Shown in pieces: positions 48,244-60,317 of a DNA stretch of 64,000 nt. The notes under the pieces were generated by a model that was not told where the DNA came from, did not search any database, and saw only the letters and a program-made list of their open reading frames with translations. The stretch spans positions 337,326 through 401,325 of the forward strand of contig NW_006766899.1 of NCBI RefSeq assembly GCF_000275845.1. The letters are read 5' to 3'. The position numbers and the translations under genes are program-made. This DNA is from Dichomitus squalens LYAD-421 SS1 (Eukaryota; Basidiomycota; Agaricomycetes; Polyporales; Polyporaceae). Numbering within the stretch: the stretch's first letter is position 1; every line of letters begins with the position of its first letter.

Positions 48244-48353
48244 CGACATTCTGGAGACAAACATGCTGATCTCAAGATTTATAAAGCCCCAACTGTCCTA
48301 GGCAGCGAGGCCCAACCTCACCAGGTCGAGCGGGCGCAACACCAACGCTTGCT

Positions 48354-49472
48354 ATGCCTCGTCCACCATCGCCTTCAATACCTGAGAAAGAATTTGTCTA
48401 TGGCGCTCTCAAGCAATCACTCCGTCTCGACGGACGCGCCATGCTCGAAATGCGCACGCCGACCTTGAGCTTCGGTCCGGAGCTCGGTTGGGTCGAATGC
48501 GCGATGGGCAAGACTCGGTACGCCCCGACTCTCGCCCTCTCAACGCCCAATATCACGCTTACAAGCCGCATATATGCGCCCGCTGACATCTGCAGGGTGC
48601 TAGCGCAGGTCGACGGCAAAATGGTGAAACCCCCTCCCGAGCGGCCGCTCGAAGGAATCATCTCCATCCACTCCGAGCTCTCCCCGATGGCGTCCAACGA
48701 GTATGAGCCCGGCCGGTAGGTAGGTGTGCCCTCAGCGCGACTGCTCTTGCGCCTCACCCACTCTGTCTCTTGCTGTGGGTGTGTAGGCCGACGGAGGAAG
48801 AAGTCGCCTTGACCCGGATGCTGGACAAGGTCCTAAGACGGAGCGACGCGGTGGACAAGGAGAGCTTGTGCGTGCTTGCCGGGCAGAGGGTGCGTTTTCT
48901 GTCATATACCACCATACGAGGCATTCAACTGTAGGCAGGTGTGGCACATCCGACTGACGATCCATGTCCTGTCCGACGCGGGCAACATGGTCGATTGCGC
49001 CTGTCTCGCCGGTATCGTCGCGCTCAAACACTTCCGGAGGCCAGAGGTCGAAGTCGAAGGCGACGAGATCACTGTCGTACGTCCTCGCGAATTCTCTCCT
49101 CCTTTGATCCCGTTCGCGACCCCACCAACCCCTCCCCTCTCTCATCCATAGCACCACCCTTCCGAGCGCGCCCCGGTGCCGCTCTCGATGCACCACACGC
49201 CCTTCTGCTTCACTTTCGCCTTCTTCCCCGACGCCCCGCCTCTGGTGGACCCCGCGCGCCTCGAAGAGACCCTCAGCGCGGGTCTTCTCTCCGTCGCACT
49301 CAACGCACAAAAGGAGCTGTGCGTGGTGCAGAAGGCCGGGGGTTCGCCCCTCCCCGCGGAGGAAGTGCTCGCGATCATGGACATAGCCGTCGCGAAGGCG
49401 CGCGAGCTTGACAGGCTTGTCGAGGCCCGGTTGCAGGAGGACTGGAAGGGGAGGGTCGTCGAGGTCCGGTAG
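48354..49472 (+). CDS. RRP45: exosome core subunit Rrp45 (EXOSC9)
   Basis: RNase PH-like ring subunit of the RNA exosome, which degrades and trims RNA in nucleus and cytoplasm; catalytically inactive in eukaryotes. Five exons (48354-48517, 48596-48715, 48787-48889, 48939-49076, 49152-49472) join in frame to 281 residues. Motifs: the N-terminus IPEKEFVYGALKQSLRLDGR, LGWVECAMGKTRVLAQVDGK, PPPERPLEGIISIHSELSPM, LTRMLDKVLRRSDAVDKESL, VWHIRLTIHVLSDAGNMVDC, IVALKHFRRPEVEVEGDEIT, PLSMHHTPFCFTFAFF and LVDPARLEETLSAG. The intron positions all fall between well-conserved blocks. It lacks the long C-terminal extension of human EXOSC9, as in yeast. The tRNA-Glu gene lies 110 bases upstream on the other strand. 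Confidence 0.94.
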
Positions 49473-49850
49473 TCCAGCGTGCGAAAAGGAACAAACACAA
49501 AAACGTATTCGGGCGATGTGCGAATTGAAAGTACAGTATGAGCAAGGTAATATGCAGGGTCGCAATGTATGAGACGATGGTGGCAAGGTGCAGTTTTCCA
49601 GGTGTGCAAATGGCGATGTTTGTAATTTGGATGACACGTATCCCTTCGCCGTTTGAATGCAGTACGTCTATCGTCTCTAATTACGAGCGGAGCGGTTGAT
49701 CGCAAATACACAGGAGACACCATCCAAGTTAACGCACCTAAGTAAGTGCATCCATGAGTACTACTTACGTAAGCGTGAGTCAAGGAGAGCAGACGCCGAG
49801 CGGCCTGGTCAAACACCGCCACGCCTCCCGGGCTCAGTGCCGCTGATTAT
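49473..49850. other. short intergenic region downstream of RRP45
   Basis: 378 bases, AT-rich near the RRP45 end. No gene or repeat is seen. Confidence 0.4.
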
Positions 49851-51060
49851 GGCTAATAATCCTCCCTCCCCCGATGTCCAATCTGCTACAGAACTGTGGC
49901 AGAAAGCATGAGGACACCTCTGGCCCCACCGCTCCTCAGGGAAGATCTCTTTGGCCGATATCTCTCCTAGTAAGGACGTACTGATGCCGACGAGAGCGTC
50001 GGTCCTGCTGCCAACCGCGATGTCGACAGTCCCCAACTCGAGTGGGAATACAATTGTCTACACAACATCCGCTCGATCGTAGAGGAATGTGGTGGAAACC
50101 CCGCAATCCAGGACTTCCTCGTTGTCCGTCCCGAATACCTCTGGCTCAGGGAGGCTATTGTAACCGGGTACTTGCAGAACACAGACGCAATGGTCGTCAC
50201 GGGCCAGCCGTGCATCGGTTCGTGCAATCGCTTCATGTGCCTTTGTTCGTGCTAATCTGTATGTGCTCCGGCAAGACCGTCTTCCTCCTATACCTGCTCC
50301 TCTACCGTCTGGAGCGCAAATTGCCTACGGCGATTCAACTGAACAAGGACAGTATCGTCGTCTTCAACGCTGATGGTGCGGCCGTGTACGATGACCGTGC
50401 AAGGATACGCTTCGACCGCCAGTACTGGGCTCTAGCGGATTCCAACGCTACGGTCATCAGTCCATGCGAAGCCTTCCAGTATTCCCGCGCACGCCTTATC
50501 CAGGCTTCTCCGCCGAGGCCCGACAGATGGGAGGAGTGAATAAAGCAGCGCGATGGCGAGGTCGTAGTCTCAGACTTGCCGACCCCACTCGAGATAGGGG
50601 CTATCTCGTCAGTTGCTCTTTGTATTTCTGATGGTATATGTCTTGCTTATATGGCTTGTCAGCAGGAAAGAGGCCGGGCTGGACTACTCCCAGGCGTACC
50701 ACTTCATCAGCAAGTGGGGGCCGTGTACTCGATCGATCCTCCGTCTCATGCGCAAACACCCTGAGTTTCGCGACAGCGCTGAGAGAGACCTGCGCAGAGA
50801 GGCCTGGAAGGCTGCGGCCGCCGTCTGCGAGAACCTCGCCGCGTTCTGTTATATCAACGACCCTCGGGGCGCCCTCAACACAGTTCCCAGTATCGTGTTC
50901 ATTCGCCCGCATCGTCCTCGGCGCCTGCGTACCTCCTTGATGCTGAGTTCCTCGATGGCCTGGGCTGTATACACCATTCCTACCCCCCTACCTTACCGAC
51001 ATCTTCTACGACCAACGCCAGCAGAACGACAATCGGCAAGGGTCTGTAGTTCTTCCACAT
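49851..51060 (+). pseudogene. decayed P-loop (RHS/Crinkler-like) gene
   Basis: Remnant of a P-loop protein of a kind very abundant in mushroom genomes, resembling RHS/Crinkler-type proteins; function of the family unclear. A putative start is MANNPPSPDVQSATELWQKA at 49850-49909. Recognisable pieces follow: DVDSPQLEWEYNCLHNIRSI, LVVRPEYLWLREAIVTGYL, MVVTGQPCIG, then in another frame GKTVFLLYLLLYRLERKLPT (Walker A Lys-Thr), YWALADSNATVISPCEAFQY and YHFISKWGPCTRSILRLMRK. Breaks: the expected intron inside the Walker A loop has a plausible donor but no AG acceptor before GGCAAG (near 50270); a conserved Trp is TGA at 50537-50539 (DRWEE then stop); and the first exon runs into TGA at 49910. The pieces are in order, so this is decay of one gene rather than a mosaic. 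Family name is from memory and only moderately sure. Confidence 0.65.
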
Positions 51061-52682
51061 GCCTAGCTCGCACAGAGATCACCTACCGGACGGATCTCCG
51101 AGCGACGCGCGTGCAATCTCCTCCAGCACCCACCCCCCGTCGTGCCCGCGGGCTTCTCGCCCTCTTCCCGTGGCAGCGAGTCGAAGACGTCCCCGCCTTC
51201 GTCGCAACAGCTGCTCGCTCGCCTCGCCAGCGCGCGCCCATAGCGCATCCCTCTCTCTCTCTCTCCTGGGCTTCGTCCGGGTCTGACGGGTGTCGACGGC
51301 GTTCTTGCGGGGGCATCAGACACGTCTAAGCCGGACGCGCAGCGACGGCGGGACGACCGCTTTCGCTTCGGATAAGGGAGGACCGAGGTGTGCGAACGAA
51401 ACCGGCGCGCGTTCGACGTCCCGTCGCCACGACTCGCCGCCGCGGAGGAGCGGTCGAGCCGTGCCCCTGCGGACGAGTCTGCGCGGGGGGTGGAGGCCAA
51501 AAACCCCTCGGCAGGGCGAAGAGGCCGGTCCAGGTCTGGGGCGGCGTCCTGCCGTCGCTTTCGGCCTAGTCTGCCGACGCTTCTCGTCGGCGGAACGAAC
51601 AGGAGCAGGAGGGCGCGCGGCGCGAAGCAAAGCAAAGCAGCCTCGATTGTGGAATGTGGAAAGGGGGCCCAGGGCCGGAGAGGAGCGGCAGCGGCCGTCC
51701 ATCAGATCGTGTACTCCTATGCGAGACGTCTACCTTCGCAGCGTGCGACCTGCGCGCCCTCGATGCGCGGTCCGGCCGTGTGCACTGTGCGCAAGTCTGA
51801 TATCGGTGGGTGTGCAGTTGGTACGCTTACAGGGACGACAGGATCCGCGGGGTGCTGCCGTCGCCGCCATGTCGGCGTGCAAGATGACGGCGTTCCCGGT
51901 TCCCCGGGCCCGTCCTCGTTCTCAAACGTGCACTCCCAGAAACCAGGGGAAACGAGCTCGGGGGGTCTGTGACCGCCCATACACGGGGGCCCGAGGCCAA
52001 GCCGCCGCTCGCGCGAGAGCCACCGTTGAGACATGGGCTCGCCGTTATTCTCATGCGGACGGGCCGTCCGCTCACGTTAGGGGGGCATGCTGGGCTGCGG
52101 TTCGCCAAGTGCTTTCAGTGAAGCAGTCGCGAATACCTGGAGCCGTGGGCCTGGTCATGTGCATGTAGACGTGCATCATGTCCGGGGGGTCAGCACACGA
52201 CCCCGGCAGACCCTCCGGACCGGAAAGTCTCGTCGACGTTCCGGCAGGAGCAGGACGAGGGCGGCGCGAAGCGCACCCCCAGATAAGCGAATGCTAGAAT
52301 ACGTGGTCGACCTCGTGTGCTCAGGAGGTGTGTTCAGGACGCGCAAGGGAGCTCTGACGTCTGGAAGTTTTGTATATGTGGACGACATCTGTGAGACGTC
52401 TGTAGACTACGTCGAGTACATCGGCGGCGGCAGACGGGATCCGATGCGATGAGTGAGCGACGGTGCTTAGAGTAACTAGAGCAGTGCGAGAGCAAAGAGC
52501 GTCGACGAGAGGACATTCTAAACGAGCGGCGCATGCGTATCGTCAGCAAGCTTCAAAGAACGTCAGAGAGAAGACGGGCCGGACACAGAGACACCCGCGG
52601 CGGCGCAGCCCCGCCCACGAAACGCGCCCCCGCGTCCATCCGTCAGCAAGAGGCCCGCTGCCCGCGGGGCCAAACACTATCG
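51061..52682. other. GC-rich region without recognised gene
   Basis: 1.6 kb of very GC-rich sequence with long open frames on several strands at once, as expected from base composition. A (CT)n run lies near 51250-51270. No splice pattern, protein motif or transposon end is seen. Confidence 0.45.
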
Positions 52683-54681
52683 CTATTGCGGCGCGTACCC
52701 CACGAACTCGAACTCTGGCCCGCCCTCGCCCTCGCCCTCGCCCTCGCGGCCGGCCTCCTGCGGCGCCGGGTCCGGCCACACCGCCCACTCCGCCCCGCTG
52801 AGGAAGAGGACGCGCCGCAGGCCGGGGCACGTCTTGTGCCACAGCGCGAGGTGCGCGCGCTCGTGCACGCGCGGGAACGGGGTGTCCGCCCCCGCCCCCG
52901 TCGACCGCGCGCTCAACGGGGGGCCGCCGCCTCCGCCCCCGCCCACGCTTGCACCCGCCCCTGCCCCGACGCCCGCGCTGGCGCGGGGGGAGAGGTACGC
53001 GGACGAGTAGGACGCGGTGGACGCCCTGCGCGCGGCCTTGGTCGAGGCGGCCGCGGCGGGGTTGGGGGAGATGGGCGGGGAGGCGGGGGGCAGGGGGAAC
53101 TCGAGGAGGGGCGAGGGCGGGTGCGGGGGCGGGGAGTCGCGGAGGAGGGCGAGGGTGCGGAGGGCGCGGAAGCGGGCGAGGAAGGACGCGACGAGCTTGT
53201 AGAGGACCTGGCAGATGGGGAGATTCAGCGGACGGTTCGCGAAGGAGAGAACGGAGGGGGGAAGCGGGGATGGGGCGGAGGGGGAGGCGGCGAGGCGCGG
53301 CGGTGGGGTTCGCGACGCGGGGATGGGGTTCGCGATGCGGGGATGGGGTTCGCGACGCAGGGATGGGCAGATGGCGGATGGGGAACGGGCGGAGAAGCGG
53401 CGTGCCAGGCACCGCATCTCGCACGGGAGAAGATAGAACGCGCGAGGAAGGGGCGCATACACGGCCGCGCGAAGATGCAGAACCCGCGACCGATAGATGT
53501 CGACAGCGAGCAGCAGCAACGAGGGCGACACGCGCCTGGAAACAGCGACGAACACGCGGCACGTCGAACAGAGCACGGACCACTCACCTCGTCGTCGAGC
53601 ACCCAATGCACCTCGAGCGTCTCCACAAAGTCCCCCAGCTCCGCCCCCGCGGACATCACCACGCGCTCGATCGTCCGCTGGTCGATCTTCGCGCTCGCCG
53701 GCTGGATCGTCACCGTCCGGAGCGTCTCGCGCGCGCACGCCAGCGCAGACATCAGCGCCGACGGCCGCAGCCCGTCGTACAGCGTGCTCTGTATCGGGAT
53801 CCGCACGCGCTCCAGCGGCCGCCCGGGCACCAGCGCCGCCGCGATCGCCACCGGGCCGTCGTACTCTCGTAGTTGCGGGAGGAGCCCCAGGGGGAAGAGC
53901 GCGGGCGCGGGCGTGTCGGAACCGGAACCGGAACTAGGGCTGGGGTCGTGGGTCGGGGTATCGGGCGTGTGCGGGGTATGCGGGCGCGAGGGCGCCTTGC
54001 TGCCATCTACAGGCCGGAGCGGCGCGGGGGGCAGCACGGGCATCACGAGCTGCGGGAGCGCGAGCGTGCGCAGCGCGGGGTGGCCGCCGAGCCACGCGAC
54101 GAGCGCGTGGAAGTCGTCCGCCGCGAGGCTTGTGCAGTGCAGCGTGAGGGCGTGCAGCGAGAACGTGGTGTGGCGGAGGAGCCGGAGGTCGAAGCGGGGG
54201 AGCGCGAGCGCGCGCAGCTGGTCCATGTTCGTGAGCGCGATCGCGAGCGCCACGACGCTGAGTGACGAGCCGGCGTCGGGCGGGGGCAAGTCTCTGCATG
54301 CGAACCGGCGCACGAGCGACGCGAGCGGCCGGCGCGAGGCGAGCGACGCGATGCATTGCTCCACGCGCGCGTCGTCGATGTCGCGCAGGTCGAGGTCGTC
54401 GTAGAGCGCGCGCAGCGCCGCCTGCGACCACCGGGTGGACACCTGCGCGAGAGCGAGGACGTCTGAGCGGGGTGCGTACGCGAACACGGACGCGAGGAGC
54501 TCCGTGGAGATGCGTGCGAGCGGCGGCTGCTTGGGCGTGGGTTGTGGGGGCTGGGGCTCGACCGGGGACGGCGCCGCCGAGTTCGAGCTCGAGTTCGCAG
54601 CGCGCCATCGCGCCGCCTGGGCCGCCGCGGGCAGCGAGATGCTGCGCTTGCGTTCCGGGCGCGGCTGCTGCTCCCGCTCCC

Positions 54682-54716
<35 letters not shown>

Positions 54717-55135
54717 ACGTACTGCTCGAAGAACTCCTCCCGCTCGCCCAGCTCGCTCGCCCTTCGCCCCAGCCCGGCGGGCATCCGGATGTCCAGCGAG
54801 GGCGCGGGGGACGGCGAGCGGCTGCGCCAGTACGCGAGGGGGCCCCCCCCACCGCCGCCGTTCCGCACGGGCACGTTCGTGATGCCGGCCGAGGGCGGTC
54901 TGGCGGAGGTGAGCTTCGCGGCGAGCTTGTTGAACGAGCTGGGAAAGTGGATGTGTCGCCTGCGGAGCGAGGGCGGCTTCTCGACCGAATAGATCGACGC
55001 GGGGGCGGGGGTGCCCGTGCCGCTCTTGCTCGTGCTCTTGCTCGTGCGGGGGACGTTGGCCGAGTCTTGGAGGGGCGCACTGGGCTGGGTGCTGTGTGCG
55101 GCGCCGTTCGTCTTGCGGCGCGAGAGGAAGGGCAT
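52683..55135 (-). CDS. F-box protein with leucine-rich middle part
   Basis: Probable substrate receptor of an SCF ubiquitin ligase. Two exons (55135-53588 and 53207-52683) give 690 residues. The N-terminal 230 residues are low complexity, with a poly-Gln run of about ten near residue 150. An F-box follows (ISTELLASVFAYAPRSDVLA then LAQVSTRWSQAALRALYDDL), then leucine-rich repeats typical of mushroom F-box proteins (LRALALPRFDLRLLRH, LHALTLHCTSLAADDFHALV, LRTLALPQLVM). A Pro/Ser/Gly-rich insert and a C-terminal part with HKTCPGLRRVLFLSGAEWAV end the protein at GYAPQ. The single intron (380 nt) is far longer than others here and carries a 20-bp minisatellite. Coding DNA is extremely GC-rich, which opens long spurious frames on the opposite strand. 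Target unknown. Confidence 0.85.
53302..53367. repeat. 20-bp minisatellite in the F-box gene intron
   Basis: About three tandem units of GGATGGGGTTCGCGACGCGG, with single changes (GATGCGG, GACGCAG), lie inside the 380-nt intron between the two exons of the F-box gene. Confidence 0.85.
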
Positions 55136-57750
55136 GGCGGTCAGCGGTCAGGTCTCGGAGGCGGGGCGGAGGCAGGCAGCAGACGAGGGGGACTTCAAGA
55201 GGAAGGAGGGAAGGGGCATGTACAAGGTGGTGTCAACTAGGCTGTCGGGGTGACGGACGGGTGGAAGCAGAGCGGCCGCTGGCCAGAGAAGGCGATGGGG
55301 AAGACGAGAAGTGCAAAGTGTGCGTGCAGCCCGACGCTGGCCGGGCTGTGGGACTCGCTGACTGGCTTTCTTTTGCCGCGCGCTGCTCGTTCCGGGTGTG
55401 CAAGCGTCGGCAACAATATTCGCGACCAGTGCTAGTACTTACTTGCCCTTTCCGCTCAGCACTTGTCTGTCGCGCCCGCACGTCGCTCGTCCCTTGTCGT
55501 CGGTGGCGTCCACGGCTGCACAAATACTGCTTTTCTGGACTCTGGCGGGTGCATTCATAGACCCGCTCAGTCCGAGCGCGTGCGCACGTCACACCACGCT
55601 TCATGCCTTCTCAAGCTCATGTCATGTCGGATAACGCGCGGCGCGCAAGCGGTCGCCCTCCTGCAGCTGCGCGGCGGCTACCATCAATCCAATAGTTGCG
55701 TTGCCTGGCCTCGCTCACGTCGCGCGATCTCCGATAGCGATCGAGATGCGGCCAGCGAGATGCCAATTGTCTCCGCTCTGGACTGGCAGTCTGTACCATG
55801 ATCGTGCACTTCTGCATCCGACGCCTGGACTCTCCGGAGCCCTGACGCTTGCGATCGGATAGAAACGCTGAGGGACGACGCTCCTTAGAGCAGGACCTCG
55901 GTAACAGTTCTACAGTAGAATCACCATGATTCTCATCTTATTGGTGTTGATCAGTGCCGCCACAAAGCCATGACCGTCCTCCAATATCCCCCGGTCTCGT
56001 ACTAGAGCACGCAAGCAAACCATGTTCGTATGCACGACGCCTTTCAGCTCGCGATGCAACATTCTTCCCTCGCCTCAACTCCGGTCCGGCATGGAATGTA
56101 GCAGTGAAATCGATCGTCGCTTCTCCCGAGTCAGTCGACGAATGTTGTACATGCATACAGCCGCCGACTAACCACCGCGCACGCTTCAATATGCCACTGA
56201 AATGGTCTGGAGCGAGCGTCCGGAGTGCGAGCGGCACTCTCCTTGCCACTCCGAGCCGCTCACGTCCATCAGTCGTTCGTACATAGCCTCATGGACAGGA
56301 GTATTTCTACGCCTTTACCTCATCCTCCTTCGTCTCAGCCAGAGCAACTACTAGGGCGGATGTATGCACATGGCCTGTGTAGACTAGATATACGCACCAC
56401 GAGAAACGAGCCGAGTCGACGCGCGCAGATGTTGTTCTGACGCTACTGCAGGGAACAGCTCGGGCCCGGGACGGGAGTATGGACGAGGCACGGAATCACC
56501 TGTTCGTCTGCTTTCGCTCGAAGGCGACGCATTGACGGTCAATGGATCTGTCAAGGGACTACGCAGCAGCAACTGTAAGATACCCCGCATATAACTCGAA
56601 TGACCTCAAAGCTTCGGAGGGACCTTCCTGCATGCTGGCTGGCAGCACCTAGTGCCATTGCAGCTCGACGCAAGCTCAGACCGTGTCAACAGAGCGATGA
56701 AGGCCAAGGGGTGAACTCGGATGGGGTCGAGGAGAGTTGTTGCCACGGCCTACGAACGACGCAGCCAAGTGGGCGATTGGCGAGTCACGTGCCGCTTGGC
56801 CTGGATGCACGCCTGATGGATCGGTACTGTAGGCTGCGAAGGGGTGTATTTTGCGTAGGATGCCGAGAAGGCGGCGAGGCCTGCGAGCGTCCTGTCGGCT
56901 AGCATGGGTCCCCCCACAGTGCAGCTATACGGTCTGAAAAGACCAATCTGCTCATGATCCCCACTTGGCGAGAGCCAACACCGCTCCGGAGACTCAGCTC
57001 ACGGGAAGCATTCGGAGAGCGACCGAGAGTCTGCATCGCACTGTGCCTGTCTCCTCTTGCTGATCATCAGCGGAAGAAGCGGTGTAAGTGAAGTCAATGC
57101 TGGAGATTAGGTTCGAGAGCCTTGTGGCCTCGGTATGATCCTTGTTGCCATTCTTGTACGCGTGGGAAAAACAAGTCTGGTAGCGCACGCAGACAAAGTT
57201 GGCGCACAGTGCCCGACCCTCTTCTCACGTCGCACCCACGAGTCTACGACACAGCCTGTTGATGCAATGCAAGCAATGCAGACCGCACCCGCTCCGCACA
57301 GACAACACCCAGAAGCGTCCACTCGTCCATCCTTGCGAGCAGGAGAACACCGGAGACGAGGTGTGGCTATGTTCAGTTCAGCGCTTCCCGGTGTGCTGGA
57401 GAATTCATGAGGTCGAGGCGCTGTGCTAGGTTTGTCGTGAACAGTGATGCATGTCCGACTTGGACGATGCATGATCGTGCGCACGCTGTCTTCTCGATGC
57501 TGTGTCCCCCGTACGGGCACCCACCCGTGGCGCGGCGTAGCCCCTTCTATTGTTACGCTCGTCGACGCCGACCGTGTCCACTGTCCTTACCTCCGCCTTC
57601 GTCTTCATCTGCGCCTGTGCGCCCGTCAGATCCCTCCTTCTCCTTCGACCCTTCCTCTCTCTCTCTCTCTCTTTTCGTTTAGCTTTCTTGGCGTGCCTTA
57701 GCGTCGACCTGGTACCGCTGGCCGAGTTCCTCTGGGAGACATAGCACAAC
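55136..57750. other. 2.6-kb divergent region without recognised gene
   Basis: Lies between the divergent F-box and single-pass membrane protein genes. Frames of 100-137 codons exist on both strands (for example 56249-55938 and 57520-57107), but none has motifs, splice support or a hydrophobic pattern. The last 160 bases hold the pyrimidine-rich promoter of the next gene. Confidence 0.4.
57580..57690 (+). promoter_or_regulatory. pyrimidine-rich core promoter tract
   Basis: A C/T-rich stretch, with a (CT)n run at about 57655-57673, ends some 60 bases before the ATG at 57751. CT-rich initiator regions just upstream of the start codon are common in basidiomycete genes without a TATA box. Function is inferred. 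Confidence 0.45.
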
Positions 57751-60317
57751 ATGCCGCTGAACACGACCGTCTCCCACGTCAGCCCCCTCCTCTCGTACAT
57801 CCCCCGGACCTCATGGTATGAGGGCAACTCAAGCGACCCGGAGTTGGTACGTCAGCGACAGACGACCGCGCTGTTCCCGCATCCGCTCACGCAGCTCTAT
57901 GCACCCCCCCCCCCGTTGATTGAATTGTGGCCGACTCGTACGGCGATCACGGTGGGTCTGTGTGCGTCGCTCGCTCTCTTGCAGAACAGGTATTCGAACC
58001 AGAGCTACCACTACAGCGACTCGCCCGCGAGCGTAACGTTCTCTTGGTGGGGGACAGGTGCGTCTCCTCTCCCGACGTTCCATGGAAAACTTCGACTCAC
58101 GTTGCGCTCGGCCCGCAGGCATCTGGTATGTCATTCCTCGTCCCCATTGGGAAAGAGGCTTCTCTTCCTTCGCTAACACATCGCGATTTCCCTGCTTTGA
58201 TGGTTACTTGACACCTGGCACCGTAGGGTGTTCGGCGGCTACAGGAACAGGACGGGCGCGTACCAGGTCGTCGTCGACAGCCAGGCGGCGACGTCGTTCC
58301 CTGGGTATACTGGGGGCCCGGACGAGTTCGAGCGCGTCCTGTACGCGAACGATGGCCTCTCCTATGGACAGCACCAGATCCGGATCACGAACACGGGCGG
58401 GGGTGGGCCGCAGTCTGTATTGGATATCGATTACGTGGGTGTCCCTGATTCACGTCCGGGTGCCATTAGAGTGATCTTTTGCTTCTGTGACACGCACAGC
58501 TTGTGTACGAGACGACACAAGATGACGGTGGTGAGATCCAGCATAACGACCCTGGCTGCAGTTGGTCCCCGGCAAGTCCGAACACCTGGCAGGTGGACGC
58601 GGCGTCTCAGTATGTCTTTTTTCGAGCGACTTGTTGTTCGTCCTGTTGTTCATGAGGCCTTCAGTACCACTACTGATACCTTCGGAGCAATGGAACTAAA
58701 CTTCACGGTAAGTCTGCAACTATCTCCTCGCAAGAATGTGCGCTCAGTGTCGTGTCTGTAGGGTACGCTTGCCTTACTGTCTTACGGCCTCGGACGGATC
58801 TGAGTATGGCCACGTGCAGGTTCCGGAATCATTCTCTACGGATACCTCGACGGAACGAGTGCCCCGCTCACCGTCTCCGTTGACGGTTGGGCATCCACGC
58901 CTGTTGCGCCCAACACCGCGATAGCTCCTATCGTCCACAACGTCCCCCAGGTTCTATACACAAAATCTGGTCTCCAGAACGGCCCGCACACGTTGCGAGT
59001 GGAAAACAACCCGCTCGGCATAAACGGCACGGGCTCGAAAATGAGCATTGCGTTCAGCCGGACCCTGTCTGACGCACCCGCAGGCTCGGCCCCGCAGCAG
59101 GAAACACCGTGAGTGCTCCCATGTCATGCTCCCGTCCGGCGTGTGCGTATTGATGTTCTTGGCGCAGGCCATCGAGTCCCGGAGACCTGTAAGCTCACCC
59201 CCACTGTGAACAGCGTCATCCTGCTGACCAGGTTTCTTGCAGCCACGACCCTCGCCACACCGTCGTGCTCGCCGCTTCCTGCAGCGCGCTCGGCACCTTC
59301 CTCCTGTCCCTGCTCATTTGGCGCCTCGTGGTCTACTACCGCCTCCGGCGGAAGCTGAGCAAAGAGAAGTTCTCCGCAAGGCCATTCTACGCGCGCACAA
59401 ACCCCGCGTCCCCACCGCGAACACCGCGGACGCCGTACAGCAGCGGCGCGAGCAGCTCGCGACAGCGGCGACGTAAGCGGGGGGACGATATCGAGGGCGA
59501 GATCGCCTCGCTGCAGCGGGCGTTCTCCCAGACCGTTCCCCGGGCAGGCGATGCCAGGCGGACGGGGACACGGCACCACGGCAGACACCACGCTCACGCC
59601 CCGCCGTCCGACATCGAGTTCGCGCACTCCCGGGAGTCGAGCAGAGTCGAGGAGACGCACCGCCGCAGCCGCAGCTACGACGACTTCGGGGTCTCGTACG
59701 CGGACGAGGAGGAGCTCCTCGCCTACTCCCGCCGCGGCCAGCACAGTCCGAACGAGTCCCTGTCGGGCTCGTCCGTATCCACCTCGCCCACCGTGGTGCG
59801 CGACTGGGACTCGCTCTCGATGCACGTCACCGCGCCGCCGTCGCCCGCCGACTTCGCAGACGACGGCTTCCGGGGCCCCCTGCCAGCGCCGACCGTCCTG
59901 CCCCTGCGCGTGAACAGCAGCAACAGGCAGGGGCAGGGGCAGGAGCGCGAGCGGGCGAGACGGGCGCGGAGGTCGATCGAGAAGCCGCCGCTGGAGCAGT
60001 TCGAGCAGCAGCTCGCGTTCCTGGAGTCGAGCTCGCGCGCGCGGCGCGCGGAGATGCGCCTCGTCGGCTCCCCCGTCGCGAGCCTGCCCTCGGCGGCCCC
60101 GACGTCGACCTCCTCGCGGCCGTCGACGGGAACGGGGACGGGCGCGGGGATGGGGACGTTCTCGAGGCCGCTCCCGAGCCCGCCCGCGCCGCCTGTCCCG
60201 CCGCTCCCGATGCACCTGCGTGCGGCGCTGGGGCGGAGCCCGCGGCAGGGCGGGTTCGACCCGGGAGAGGTGGGGCTGGGGCTGCCGCCCCCGTACCGGT
60301 TGTTGGACTTGCATTGA
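57751..60317 (+). CDS. single-pass membrane protein with jelly-roll ectodomain
   Basis: Member of a large mushroom-specific family of unknown function. Several exons. The N-terminal ectodomain has HVSPLLSYIPRTSWYEGNSS, YSNQSYHYSDSPASVTFSWW, FGGYRNRTGAYQVVVDSQAA, FERVLYANDGLSYGQHQIRI, QHNDPGCSWSPASPNTWQVD, YGYLDGTSAPLTVSVDGWAS and NGPHTLRVENN. These suggest two beta-sandwich units of the galactose-binding-like kind, with several N-glycosylation sequons. One membrane helix follows (TVVLAASCSALGTFLLSLLI), with a basic stop-transfer (YYRLRRKLSKEK). The cytoplasmic tail of about 320 residues is disordered, rich in Ser, Arg and Pro, and ends PPPYRLLDLH. No N-terminal signal peptide is obvious; the family often lacks one. 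The tail exon is very GC-rich and opens a 405-codon spurious frame on the other strand. Confidence 0.82.

Noticed and set aside
52533..54404. 623-codon plus-strand open frame
   Set aside because: It lies antisense to the F-box gene, is dominated by Arg/Gly from GC-rich composition and has no motif; the minus-strand frame has the F-box and leucine-rich repeats.
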